Assembly (NCBI GenBank): GCA_036435485.1
Contig: CM071598.1
Location: 145,246,148 to 145,310,147 of the forward strand
Reading direction: 5' to 3'
DNA: 64,000 nucleotides
From: Saposhnikovia divaricata
Lineage: Eukaryota; Streptophyta; Magnoliopsida; Apiales; Apiaceae
Shown here: positions 23,190 through 34,932 of the stretch, one piece after another
Layout: each line of letters begins with the position of its first letter
Numbering within the stretch: position 1 is the stretch's first letter
The notes under the pieces: generated by a model
Told to the model about the DNA's origin: nothing
What the model saw: the letters and a program-made list of their open reading frames with translations, nothing else
Databases searched by the model: none
Position numbers and translations under genes: made by a program

Positions 23190-26100
23190 CAATTTGTGAA
23201 ATCAAATCCGCATATGCTCCTTGATCTAGCTTCCAAGGGTACCTCAGAATTAAATTCCATTAGGGTTTCGCATACCAGAACCTCAAGAATCTCATGGACC
23301 TGACCCATTCATTGCATAAAAGTTCTGTTTGCTTAAAAATTTACCACTTTCAAGATACCATCATGGCAGTATACCATCCACTACCCCCCGGTTCTTTGTA
23401 GTCATTACATGCAAGAGGAACCTTATGTAATCCGCAATCAGGTTCAATCAACCTTCACCCTGAACCTCTAAGCTTACGTGAGCGTACTCATTGTAAGAAA
23501 TAAGGGGTATTGTAGGTGAAGCGGCTACTGCTTGTAATATTCCTTCCAAGAAAGACCATGTTATTTTTTCTCCGGGGTTCAGATGTCGTACCCTACGTCG
23601 TGGTTGCCTTAACTAACCTTCTGGCAGCTTACGATTGATGCACGTATGCCCACACATACTAGCCATCTTCACAGACTTCTACATCCTGATGATTATATCC
23701 ATGCCACCCGATATGGTTTTCCAATAATCTCCTCCATATTCTAAGTTCGAAACCATATTTCACAACCCTCCTTGGTACCAGAAATTCACATAAATCAAGC
23801 TTCCCCGAGTTCAATTGACTAAACCTCCTGCCATAGGGTTCAGGTACACCTACCTTTAAGACCTTACTCCAGGTGTATGCCGTGAATATAGTTATGACCA
23901 CATATAAATCTAACCATGTTGATTGCTAAAGATTGTGTTTTATGTAGAGTTTTGTCGCTGTAACCCAATAAGGCGTTTTGACGCTGAAGGCCGCCAAGGG
24001 TTCGCAAACCTGAACTTCCTTTGTACATCTTCTCATTTAAAAATAGGGTGCATCTTAGAAATCCTCTATGTAGCCTGGTATCCACTACCCCTCTATTCCT
24101 CGGCATAGTTTGTCCATGGCCAATATTGAATTATATTCAACTTCTTATCCTCTTTGAGGAGAAGTCTAAATGGACATCTGTGAAGCTGGCTATACACGTC
24201 TCACCATAGTTTCAACCTCTTTATTAATCCGTGTGGGAAGCCATGCTCCTCCTTATAAATGCGAGGTATGTAACCATTTTCTTTGTCTAGATGGTATGTA
24301 ACCATTTTCTTTGTCTAGATGATAAAACCTCCTTTCTTTGGCCTCCGCTTAGGTGCTTCAACCAGTACCCCCCAATATGCCTTTCACCAGTATTCAAATT
24401 TCTTCCATCCTTAGGGGGAAGCCGCTAGAAATAGTGCCATGAGGGGAAGCAACCCCTTAAGAGATAATAACCTATTTGTAAGGTTTGTCTTCAAAAATGA
24501 GGTGAACATGTCGCTTATATGCGAACCAAGTTGCCTTCCAATTGAGGTTCCGTTGTTAGGTTTGTTGTTTTCTTTAGCTTTTGTAGCTTCTGGTTTTTCC
24601 TTTAAGGGGTTCATATATGAATGTCGCACCCATCTCTTTATTGATCTAGAGGTCAATCATACCCCGTTCCTTGTCTAGTAGCATCTTTTCCATAATTTCA
24701 TCGAGATTACAATCCTCCACTAGTTTCCACAATTCCTTCCTTGAAGTTTCCACATGTTCCAACTTCTGATGTTCGGGGGGCCTATAGCAGGGGAACCCCT
24801 TTGTGGGAACCTTCCAGCTTCTTGTGGTTGAGGGGTTTACAATATGAGAACCTTCATAGCCACATTATAAATTAAGTCCATCATTTGCATCTTCTTTAGA
24901 ATAGGTCATCCTACCATAGTGTTGTAGGATACGCTATCAACCACAACTCCTTCCAATTGGGTGGATAAGAGGGGTTCATTCTTCAATACTACCAGTGACA
25001 TTTTCAGTTCGTGAGAAGTTCGAGTCCACCTTCAACTTCCATGATAACCTTTTTGCTAGAGCTTCATTTAGGTCACTACTTAAGACCTTTTGCTCAATGT
25101 TTTTTAGCTTGATATTCTGAGCTTCCACCTTCCACTGTTAGTGAAGTTTTCACCATGAGAACCTTTATAAGTTGCTTTCACCTTTTTTGATTTGGTATCA
25201 TCGCATGTCCAACCAAGAACTCCTCATTTTTCATTTATAGAGGTTCCTTCATACTTTCTGTCAGAGAGGCAACGTCAAATCTCTGGACTTTATTGATTCA
25301 TTTTTTTAAAAGCTTTTCAACTATTGCTTTCATATGATACATTCTTCCTTCATCATCCTCCATTAGAGCAGCCATTTACATCAACGTTATGGGTGGTACT
25401 ACCCCCCGAAAAACTGGAACCACTTTATGGGATTCCATCAGCAGGACTACTGGTAACATGATTCCTCAAGTATTCTGAATGGAGCTTCCATCATACCCGT
25501 ACAGTGAGGTGTTTACTTTTGACCATTTCCTTGATTTAACCATTTGAGTATCCCACACCAGTTGTGCAACGCCCATTTGTTGCATAAGAGGCCAAACATG
25601 TCCAAGATTGTTTTTTCTTGATGAATCCCCTTTAGGAACTAATTAATTCTTTTGGGGTTCTTATGTCGAGTGACACAACTACCATAGTGGAACCCGTACA
25701 TTGAGTTCCAATATTTTCCATTTTCGCTTAAAGCCTTTGAATGGGATTTTCCATGCTTAAACCCTTTTCCAGGTTGCTTCCCGGGTTCTTCTTGCTTATT
25801 GTGGGCCTTTTTATTATTCAGCTTCTTTCTTATGATCAAGGGGCCTTCCATCATCGAACCTATCGTATACGAACCCCATTTCTAGGAAGCTCATTTCTGG
25901 GGGAGTCCTTTTTACCAATCTTTTCCATATTTAATTTGACAAGCTTCATATTAATCTTCCTGCCCAGTCTATTGAACATACTCGGGCTTCTGTTAAGTGA
26001 AGCCTCAGGGTTCTAGGACTTATCTCCTTGAACATGTCATCATCGAACCCCCGTCCGGGTTGCTCCCACCAATAAACCTCTTTTTCATGGAAGCTTAGTC

Positions 26101-27160
26101 TTCCAGCTCATTCGTGTTCTCATGGTAGATGTTGATGGGAAACCTTCATACCGAATATGTAAATTATCAATGAGACACCTCTAAGCTTACCTAAGCTAGC
26201 TCGTTATAAGAAACAAGAGGTATCTAAGAGAATAATGTACAATATTTCCAGTAGCTCACCAATGAGGGAGTCCATATCCTTGCCATCATCCAAGTTTACA
26301 TGCTGATCATTAATCATGGGGTTCGCATCTCTGCTTCAATTTGGGTTCACCCGTACCCCTTCAGTCAGGAGGGTCGTACCCCTATCTGCACTGGGGTTCT
26401 CCTATTACTCATCTATCAGGAGGTTCCCACCCTTATCTGCGCTGGGATTCACCTACAGCTCATCAAAAATGGTGTTCGTACCCCCATCATCATTCAAGTT
26501 CACCCATTTACTCCCTTCATGGATTGAGCTATGGTGCGAACTAGTGTTGTGCTCCACAATCTTTAATGGAAACTCTTGGACTTGTTTAACCCCAGAATTG
26601 TTGAAAGGAAGCTTTGATAGAGCTTAACCTCCAAATGGTTGAACCCCTAGATTGATAATCTCCACCTTTTGACAATAAAAATTTCCATGTCGTATGCCAA
26701 AATTAAGTATTGGGGGTTCATCTGGTTATGGGTACCTTTTACCATGAGTACGTTCTCCATAATTGAGTATTTGGGGGTTCATCTACAAGGAGCCTTCTGA
26801 CTGAGAAACTGGGGGTTCGACTTCGAGGAACCTTCTAGCTGAGAAACTGGGGGTTCATCTGTGTGGAACCTTCTGTCATGGGTGCGACCACTAGATTGAG
26901 GCTTCTCCAGCCTTTACCGCTTGAACCTCTCAACTGGTACCTTTCCAAATGGCCTTTATCTCCATCAACATGTGGACATTCAATTCCTCGTACGTTCTAT
27001 TATATGTATTGATGCACCTGATTGGAGAAGCTTCTGGATCGCGGAACCCCGCATTGCTGAACCCCTAATCTGATTCTTTCCTGTCGAAATATAGTATCCG
27101 AAACACTTATTTTTCGGCCATTCTATCCAAGACCTCAGAGCCACATCTCTTTTTTTATGT
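23190..27160 (-). other. Degenerate interior of the Tat-like element
   Basis: This is about 4 kb with no recognisable gag core, protease, RT, RNase H or integrase in any frame. GGGGTTC and GGTTCC words are frequent (for example three GGGGGTTC boxes at 26710-26860). Short open frames exist on both strands but none carries a known signature. Confidence 0.5.
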
Positions 27161-27163
27161 GTT

Positions 27164-27412
27164 TTACCACCAAATGACCAGAATAAAGGCGGTTGTGGCT
27201 AACCTTCCTTCTTCTTCATCTTTTTTTCGATGAGCCATGATTTTTTCTCCCATTTTTTCATCTTTTCGTATATTTTTTTTAGAGACTCGATTTTCCAGCC
27301 CATCCACATGATATAATCCATCATACCTTGATTGTTGAGATCCTTCTCGGCCCAATTTCGTGGTCACCTCCATTGTTCTTCGGTGTATGTTCATCACCGA
27401 AGCTTTTCGCAA
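27164..27412 (-). pseudogene. Possible gag N-terminal fragment of the Tat-like element
   Basis: This 82-codon frame is very basic and acidic by turns (K/R/E/D-rich around residues 45-68) and lies about 30 bp inside the PBS, where gag begins in the related element at 62612. I recognise no conserved residues. It may be a decayed gag start or a chance frame. Confidence 0.3.
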
Positions 27413-27440
27413 TCTTTTCTCTCAAAAGATCATCCAATGC

Positions 27441-27456
27441 CCTCCTTCTAGCGCCA
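27441..27456 (-). other. Primer-binding site of the Tat-like element
   Basis: The minus strand reads TGGCGCTAGAAGGAGG, identical to 62572-62587 in the other Tat-like element. The cognate tRNA is not identified. Confidence 0.75.
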
Positions 27457-27460
27457 AAAA

Positions 27461-27917
27461 TGTTATGAGAGGAATTTTGTACAACACTTCGAGTGCATAT
27501 CGCTGGAATAACGGATGGACCGCTTGATTTCCGGCTGTAGAATCGGCGTTCAAGCGTTTACAGTCCGGCGTTCAACTGCCAGAGTGGGCGGTTGTTTGTA
27601 ATGATTTTGGGACTGAGTTTGCAAGGTCACCGGACAACAAGGACGGAGTAATTCCTACTCAGTCGATCCCAGCTGCAAGAGATGTGTATTGCTCAAGTTT
27701 TCTACATGATTTTTGTAGAGAGAAGTGAGATTCAACCATTGCAAAGTGCCTACATATCTTATATTTATAGGAATCAAGTCCCATGTATTCTAGGGTTTTG
27801 GACTCCTTGTTGATAGCTCAGCCACATTTTGATATGCCTTATCTCCTTCAACAAAGCTGATCCAATCAGTTATTCCACCAGCCATGAGAATTATCCTTAT
27901 GTTTCAATGATTATCCA

Positions 27918-27969
<52 letters not shown>

Positions 27970-28423
27970 TCCATGTATATGTTGTTATTATCCATGTAAC
28001 TAACTCAATTATCCCGTCTCTAATGTTTAGGGCTTATCCAGAAGTCAGTTAGGCCGATAGTTATCCATTCTCCTACGATTTAGGAGGCCACAAGACTGCT
28101 GGTGCATTTTCTGGAAACCTTCGCGGTACGTGCACGTACCCCTGTCTGGGGACCTATCACCCGAGTGAACCCCTATCTTCCCTCCATACGGTAGTACCCC
28201 TACCTGGGGGTTCAAACACCTAAACCCCTGAATGAATGAACCCCGAACTAGATGCCAAAATCTTCCTCTTCAGGTACATCTCCAAGGCATATTGGGCCCA
28301 TGGAAGGCATATTGGGCCCATGCCTCCATGCCTAACCTATCCTATTCTTCCATATCCACACAGATTGGACCTATACCCTTAATGGGCCTTAAATCAAACC
28401 CAAGACTAATTTTGGGCATAACA
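27461..28423 (-). repeat. 5' LTR (963 bp) of the Tat-like element
   Basis: It begins at 28423 (TGTTATGCCC, minus strand) and ends at 27461 (..ATAACA), giving short inverted termini TGTTAT/ATAACA. It contains an (AT)n run (about 27921-27960), a TATA box at 27770-27761 and a duplicated GGCATATTGGGCCCATG word (28287-28321). Confidence 0.8.
27761..27770 (-). promoter_or_regulatory. LTR TATA box
   Basis: The minus strand reads CTATAAATAT, followed by GTAGGCAC about 10 bp on. The same arrangement (CTATAAATA then GTAGGCAC) is found in the related LTR at 62376-62397, which supports conserved promoter function. Confidence 0.6.
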
Positions 28424-30099
28424 ACTTTTAAGGATTAAATTTTATCACCATGTTTATAACCTTTTTCTTGCTTCTGTTTGCTTTTTCCTTCATCTTTTTT
28501 TTTATTAATTCTTATTTTGTTTTATTTTCAATATACATGACTATATGTGTGCGCTATTGATTTTTTATGATTCTCATGTTGGTTTTTTTGTTGATAAAAT
28601 CTCATAAACAATTAATATATTACCCACTATGCAACGGATGAAAATTGAATTTCTTTGCATGGCTGAAGATTTAGGCTTTATTTGAACATGAAGGGCTCTC
28701 CAGGTAATTTCCTATTCATTCATAGTTTATTTTAACTAATTTCTACGAATTCTGTTAATTATATACACATCCGTTGTACTGCAGGATAAATCTTATCTTT
28801 TTTTTTCATGATTTGTACTTTTCTTGCAGGTTAATATTAACAAATTTCATAAACTTAATTTATATTTTATTTGTTTATCAAATTATAATTTATGTCACAT
28901 TATTAGGTAAAATTTTGTTCAAAAATTTGTTCATGATTTGTTCATGATTTTTTCTTTTATTTTAAAAAAAAATTGTTCGAAAATTTGTTCATAATTTGTA
29001 CTTGCAGGTTCTTAGTATGTTGGTAGGTATAAACTAATTTAGTAAACTTTGGGGTCATTTGTTAAATCTGAACAACATTTTCTGAATAATTAATATTTTC
29101 TTAACGAGTGATAAATCTGAACAGGAATTAGTCATGTTATTTGGTAAAAAATTATTTTTGAATGACAATTTTCTATATCTAGCAAAAAAATTAATGAAAA
29201 TTGATAAAAACATTTCCAAAATATGTCCAAATAACATTAAACAAAATTTATGGATAACTAAGATTAAAAACTTTTTTGCAAAAATAATTTCATTTTTTAA
29301 AAATTTTGCAAAAATACCGATCTTCAGAAAATATTTGCAAAAATACCGATTATGCAACTTTAAAATTCACACAGAAATCATTAATTTTCAAATTAATGAG
29401 TACCAAACATAAAAAAAATTACTTAATTTTATTTACAAGTTACGTTAAAAATAATAGAAAGAATCAAAAAATAATGATCTTTCTTATTCTGATTACATAA
29501 CATTGTGTGGTACTTGTATTTTGTAATTTCAATTATATGAACAATGCTTGTGTACGTACAATGAAAAAATTAGAACAAAAAGTATTTATTAAAATAGAAG
29601 TTTAGTATAGATGTGCCATTCATGAACCATCCAGCTAAAAGTTTGAGCTAGTATCGTCCATATGATTTTTATGTCGTCCAGATATGCAAAATAAAAGGCA
29701 AACAATTTTAACAGCAATTATATGAACGGTTCAGTCCGAATAGTCTCGTCCAGTCCTAAACAAATGGCCCCTTAGTATTTGTAATTGATTTGATTCTCAA
29801 TCAATGTTTTGTCACATTGTATTTCAAGTTTTGTCTAAAAACATATTCATAAAATACACTTTTTTTTCAGGTTCTCGGTTGGTGTGCAAGTAAGTATTAA
29901 AGAATTTTGTAAACGTACATAATTGATTTCCTCATCAATTAATAATTATGTCACATTGTTACTTTGAGTAAAAATCTTTTCCATTAGTTTTCTTAATCAC
30001 AATACCAAAGCTGTTTTCTTTGGAAGAAATTAGCAATCGACTAATCGCCTTAAACCCTTTCAAAAGAAGGTATATATTTTGACGAGTACATTAATTATA

Positions 30100-31318
30100 A
30101 ATTTTATTATATTCAAGATATAAAAAACAAGTTCTAACTTTTTGTTTACAACAAAATCTCCCAATTTTAATTGAATCATGAGAAAATATCACCAGTATGC
30201 AAACCGAAATCAAAGTCAAAGAGGATTTAGTATTTAAATTTTTATTATTATGTACGTTAAATATTTTTATAATATATAAAACGGGTGTCGGTTTAAGAAA
30301 TAGTTAGACAAGATCGGTATAGAAAAATATATGAATAATTTATCTTATTAACATGTATATTTAATTTATACAATATTGTGTTCACCCATCTATGTTGTTA
30401 TTATAGATAAATTTTTGTAGATTTTTTTTTAAAAAAAAAACATGTTCTAACCTTTTTTATAACTAAATCTCCAAATTCTGATTAAATCATGTGAAAATCT
30501 CATCGATATGCAAACTGAAATCAAAGTCAAAGACGATTTTAGTATTTAAAATTTTATTATTATGTACGTTAAATATTTTTATAGTATATACAACGTGTGT
30601 CGGCCTAAAAAATAGTTAGACAAAATCAGTATAGAAATATATATGATAATTTATCTTAATATATACAATGGATGCCGACCTAAAAAATACTTAGACAAAA
30701 TCAGTATAGAAAAATATATGAATAATTTATCTTATTATCATGTATATTTAGTTTATACAGTATTGTGTTCACCCATCTATATTGATATTATAGATATATT
30801 TTTGTAAATTTTTTTAAAACTCGAAAGCTGTTTATCTAATATTCTAAATTATCTCAATTTTCAAACTAAAATATGCAATCAAGTAAATAATTGATGTTAT
30901 TAAAGATAAATCTCACCTCTAAATTATATTATACTTAGGATATAAAAAGGAAGTTCTAACCTTTCTTTTACAACCGTATCTCCCAATTTTAATTGAATCC
31001 TAAGGAAATCTTACCGACGTGCAAATTGAAATCAAAATCAAAGAGAATTTTAGTATTTAAATTTTTATTAGTGTGTACGCTTATTATAATATATATACAA
31101 CGGGTGTCAGCCTTAAAAAAACGTGAGACAAAATTTGTATAGAAAAATATATGAATAATATATCTTATTATCTATGTATATTTAATTTATACAATATTTT
31201 GTTCCCCAATCTATGCTGATATTAAACATATATTTTTGTCAATTTTTTCTTAAATAATCTTTATTTAAAATTAAAAAAAATATTATAAGGCCGCCGCGAA
31301 GCGCGGCTTAGTCGACTA
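30100..31318 (+). repeat. Degenerate tandem units of the Helitron 3' region
   Basis: The landmark ACAACGGGTGTCGG-CTAAAAAA followed by GACAAAATC-GTATAG recurs at about 30281, 30593, 30668 and 31099. A second landmark (AATCATGAGAAAATCTCACC-like) occurs at about 30175, 30485 and 30995. Spacing is near 310 bp, with one partial unit. Confidence 0.7.
31293..31318 (+). other. Helitron 3' hairpin terminus
   Basis: A perfect 6-bp GC stem with AAG loop is followed by a short spacer and CTA. The expected terminal G is replaced, and a (TCTA)n run of about 25 bp follows. Confidence 0.6.
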
Positions 31319-31850
31319 TCTATCTATCTATCTATCTATCTATTATATATATAAAGGAAATTCCCCGGGAGTTTGGTGAAGCTCTAAAATCGCTCGAATC
31401 CTATTTATCTATTTTTCTAGAGTACCTCTATTTTAAATACTTAAAATTAAACTTCCTTATTTAAGTCCTATTTTTTAGAAAAGAAAGTCAAAACCTTTTT
31501 TAAATTGTATAAAATAAAGCATTGTATAAAAGATAAATTTAGAAAAGAAATCAGAACTTCCTTTTCTAACATGAATATAAACAAATTCGAAATAGAAAAG
31601 TTTTCGAATTTGTATAGAAGAAGAAGTCAAATTAACATATTCGAAATAGAAAAAACATTTAAATTCATAAGGAATGAAAAGTCAAATTTATTTATTTTTC
31701 TGGGTTCCTTTATTTCAATATGCAAAAATTGAAACTTGCTTATTTACATTCGAATTTATAGAAAAATCAATAATTGTAAAAAATTTCTTATTTACAGTCG
31801 TATCTTTAGAATCATAATTATAAATCTAATCGGGTTCAGTAATTTCATTG
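31319..31850 (+). mobile_element. Helitron 5' fragment adjoining the preceding copy
   Basis: It starts with TCTATCTATC..TATATATATAAAGG and continues with CCCCGGG and GAATCCTATTTATCTATTTTTCTAGAG-type sequence, matching 57592 onward and the start of other copies. It breaks off near 31850, where a different AT-rich sequence begins. Confidence 0.55.
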
Positions 31851-31940
31851 ATCTACTATAATTATATCCTATTATATAATAAGAGTAAGAGGGATAATAA
31901 GCGGGTACTACCATAGGTCAAGGGTTCGACCCTCACTAAC

Positions 31941-32490
31941 AACATAATTAAATTTAATATTTATAACTCTAAATATACTAATAAAATATATGATAAAATT
32001 CACTTTTCAACATAATTAAATTTAATATTTATAACTGTAAATATACTAATAAAACATATGATAAAATTCATTTTTCAAAACTCATTAATCATTTATTAAA
32101 TTTAATATTAAAAACTCATTAATCATCTATTAAATTTGATATTAGTACACGCCAAAAATTTAGTTTACAAGATCGCATTGAAAAACTGCGAGTACATAAG
32201 CACGAAACAACCCTCATCTCTTTTATAGAAAACTACTACACCCTGACTTTCGGGAAACAATCCAAAATAAAGAATATGATAAAATTCATTTTTCAAAACT
32301 CATTAATCATCATTTAAATTTAATATTAGAACATCATTAACCATCTATTAATTTGATATTAGTACACGCCACAAATTTAATTTACAAGATAGCATTGAAA
32401 AATTGCGAGTATATAAGCACGAAGCATCCCTCATCTCTTCTATAGAAAATTACTACGCCCTAACTTTCGGGAAACAATTCAAATCAAACA
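31941..32490. repeat. Two small direct duplications (68 bp x2 and ~217 bp x2)
   Basis: AACATAATTAAATTTAATAT begins at 31941 and again at 32009. A longer unit carrying GATATTAGTACACGCCA and CTTTCGGGAAACAAT occurs at about 32060-32276 and 32278-32490. No coding capacity is visible. Confidence 0.75.
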
Positions 32491-32984
32491 TGACTTTAAC
32501 TACTAAATAGTTCTATTTCAAAACAAAAATTCATGTTTATCTTCCGTACTTCATATGTGCATATAATTTACGTTAATATTAAAAAAATCAGGTAATAATA
32601 AGATGTAACAAAAAAGTCAAAAAATAACTTATTATTAATTACATATATAATCTTTTTACAAAATCTATACTATCTATATTATTATAATATATAATAAGCA
32701 AAATGGGATATATTTTGTAGTTTGGTTTTGGTTATCCTTTTCATTTATAACTGTTAGATCGGTATCTCAAATAGATGATGATTGTTGGATGCAATACTAA
32801 AAGTTGTTATATACAGAGGACTAAGGTTCGTCCCGTCAATAACATTTTAATTTAAAATTAATATTAAAAGATGTTACATAGAAAGGTTGAAAATTCGATT
32901 CCCGCCAACAACATATTAATTTAGATTTAATACTAAAAATTATTATGTATAAAGGTGAAATATTTATAATATTATATTGAGTAG

Positions 32985-33476
32985 CACTCTATAGAGAACC
33001 ACCTTACGTGGAGAACCCTATGATTCTGTAGTAGAACCAATATTTTTTAAATTTTTTTCTGATTCTGTAACAGTACCAAATTTTTTTTAAAAAAAAAAAA
33101 TAAATTTCAAAACTGCCACGTCACCTTCCACGTCAGCACTGCTGACGCGGCACTGCCACGTTACCTGTCCACGTCACCTGTCACGTTATCACTGCTGGCG
33201 TGGCAGTGCCACGTCATTGATGACGCCATCATTGATGACGTTGCACTGCCACGTCAGTAGTGACGACGTGGCACTGCCATGTCAGCAGTGATGACGTGGC
33301 AGGTGACGCGGCATTGCCACGTCAGCCGACATGCCACGTCAGCTTTGTCCAGATTTTTTTTTAGGACCAATTTTTTTTATAGAACCAAAAAAATTAAAAA
33401 ATTGGTTTTGTAATAGAATCAGAAATTAGCATAGAATAAGTGGTTCTCCACGTAAAATGGTTCTCCATAGAACAAT
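32985..33476. mobile_element. Foldback/MITE-like element nested in the Helitron
   Basis: The left arm CTATAGAGAACC..TTACGTGGAGAACC (about 32991-33018) is the inverted counterpart of the right arm GGTTCTCCACGTAA..GGTTCTCCATAG (33441-33469). A second inverted pair of A/T-rich 'GATTCTGTA' type blocks lies inside. The core (33115-33350) is GC-richer and palindromic. I cannot fix a target duplication, so the superfamily is open. Confidence 0.6.
33115..33350. repeat. Cluster of CCACGTCA / TGACGTGG motifs
   Basis: Eight exact copies of CCACGTCA or TGACGTGG occur in about 235 bp, with several one-base variants such as CCACGTTA and TGACGCGG. The arrangement is palindromic. ACGT cores of this kind are the known target of plant bZIP factors. 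Confidence 0.85.
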
Positions 33477-34141
33477 GGCCTATGTAACTACACTATAGGT
33501 AAATTAAAAAAAAATTAAAAGTAACCCGTGCTTTGCACGGGCTGTAAGCTAGTCTTATATAAAGCCAATATCACCCCAAATCCAAAACATCAGCTTATGC
33601 TCTATGATTTTTAATTTTTTATGAGTATTGGTATAGTTTTTTTTTCGTAACTGACAATATTGTCGTGATGTTCAATGAAAAGGTCAGGATCATTATCAAT
33701 CACATTATCTGCACATAAAATCCAGCGTGGTCATGTAGAACATAAGGTTAGATTTTTACATCTTTTTCAATTTTACATGAAAAACAATCTTCTATTGCGT
33801 TTCATCTTCAAATTACCATGTCAATGACCGATATTTGTAAATTTTTAATGCAGAATATAAAATTGATAAAAGTTTTGGGATAGATTGTTAAACTGATTTG
33901 AAAATCAGAAATTTCCTCTAATCATGGTAAATATATCTCTGCCTATTTTAACATTAATATCTTTGAAATAAAAAAGGCTTTCGAATTTGTAGGGAAGAAG
34001 AAGTCAAATTTATATATTCGAAATAAAAAAGAAATTTAATATTTCAAAATTTCCTTTTTTAACATTAACATTTTCGAAATAGTAAAGATATTTGAATTTG
34101 TATGGGAAAAAAAATTCAAATTTACATATTCGAAATTGAAA

Positions 34142-34159
<18 letters not shown>

Positions 34160-34233
<74 letters not shown>
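34160..34233. repeat. (TA)n microsatellite
   Basis: A run of about 37 TA units follows an A-run. The copy at 57955-58036 has a similar TA run in the same relative place. Frames read across it are meaningless Tyr-Ile runs. Confidence 0.95.
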
Positions 34234-34238
<5 letters not shown>

Positions 34239-34867
34239 CATTACTTCTAATGATAAAATTTTATCACAATGTTTGTAACCTTTTTTCTTGCTTCTTTTTG
34301 TTTTTTTCTTCGTCTATTTTTTTTAGTTTTTTTATTCATTCTTATTTTGTTTAATTTTCAATATACATAGCTATGTTTGTGCTCCACTGATTTTTTGGGA
34401 TTTTCAGGTTGCTTTTTTTTGTTGGTTTTTAAGGTTTGAATTTAGATTTAACATTTGCTTTCTTTGTTTTTAATATTAAATTTATGATTTGTAATGATTT
34501 TAGTTATAATTGTGGATCATTAGTAATCATTGGTTTTTCTTTACTTTGGATTTTGGATTTTTTTTTGTTAGTGATCTTGGTACAGAAATACCTAATAGTG
34601 TGAACAAGAATTAGCATATCTTTCTATGTTTGAAAAGTAGAAGCAGAAACTTGACACAAAAGGTTTGAATTTTTAAAATTTCCTCTTATTTATTTATTTA
34701 TTGTTAATTGTTATTTTGTCATTATTATCTTGTCATTGTTCTTGATCATAATATTCCATGTCTTCTTCAAATATGCTTTTTTTTATCTATATGTATTTAT
34801 TACAACGGTTGTCGACCAAAAAAACTTGATACAAAATCGACGTAAAAAATAAGTATATGGTTTATTT

Positions 34868-34928
<61 letters not shown>
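34868..34928. repeat. (TA)n microsatellite
   Basis: About 30 TA units lie between the 3'-unit landmark and AAATTTGTACAATATTGTG. A shorter run lies at the equivalent place near 58674-58700. Confidence 0.95.

Positions 34929-34932
<4 letters not shown>

Larger units (their letters stand above)
21497..28423 (-). mobile_element. Tat-like Ty3 LTR retrotransposon, non-autonomous or gutted, 3' end missing
   Basis: The LTR at 27461-28423 starts on the minus strand with TGTTATGCCCAAA and ends CTCATAACA, followed by TGGCGCTAGAAGGAGG at 27456-27441. The same LTR start and the same PBS occur in the plus-strand element at 61825, whose gag is of Tat type, so both belong to one broad family. The 5.9-kb interior has no recognisable pol. 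It carries several tandem repeat arrays in 21528-23185 and otherwise degenerate sequence. No second LTR is found: the left edge at 21497 abuts a truncated Tekay LTR with no TG..CA terminus, so this end was lost by rearrangement. Confidence 0.65.
28424..31318 (+). mobile_element. Helitron copy, 3' part, with tandemly repeated 3' units
   Basis: The first 100 bp match internal parts of the copies at about 34240, 56575 and 58040 (AATTTTATCACCATGTTTATAACC-like). The copy ends with the hairpin GCCGCG-AAG-CGCGGC (31293-31307) followed by TTAGTCGACTA. The sister copy ends TTAGTCGACTAG before T (57588-57592), which is the known Helitron 3' signature. The left part was removed or displaced when the Tat-like element inserted. 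No Rep/helicase is present, so it is non-autonomous. Confidence 0.65.
32664..33552 (+). mobile_element. Complete non-autonomous Helitron (889 bp)
   Basis: The 5' end reads TCTATACTATCTATATTATT after an A, and the 3' end has the hairpin CCCGTGC-TTT-GCACGGG (33525-33541), then CTGTAAG and CTAG before a T. TC start, hairpin, CTAG end and A/T insertion with no target duplication are the accepted Helitron hallmarks. It carries no protein domain. Its central part is a foldback element (about 32985-33476). Confidence 0.8.

Noticed and set aside
31900..31930. GGTTCGACCC, a tRNA B-box-like word, suggesting a tRNA or SINE
   Set aside because: No A box or cloverleaf can be drawn upstream, and similar words near 32825 and 32892 lie in AT-rich repeat DNA with no tRNA arms.
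34010..34354. Open frames made of Tyr-Ile repeats
   Set aside because: They are translations of a TA microsatellite; the same applies at 57808-58056 and 20059-20241.
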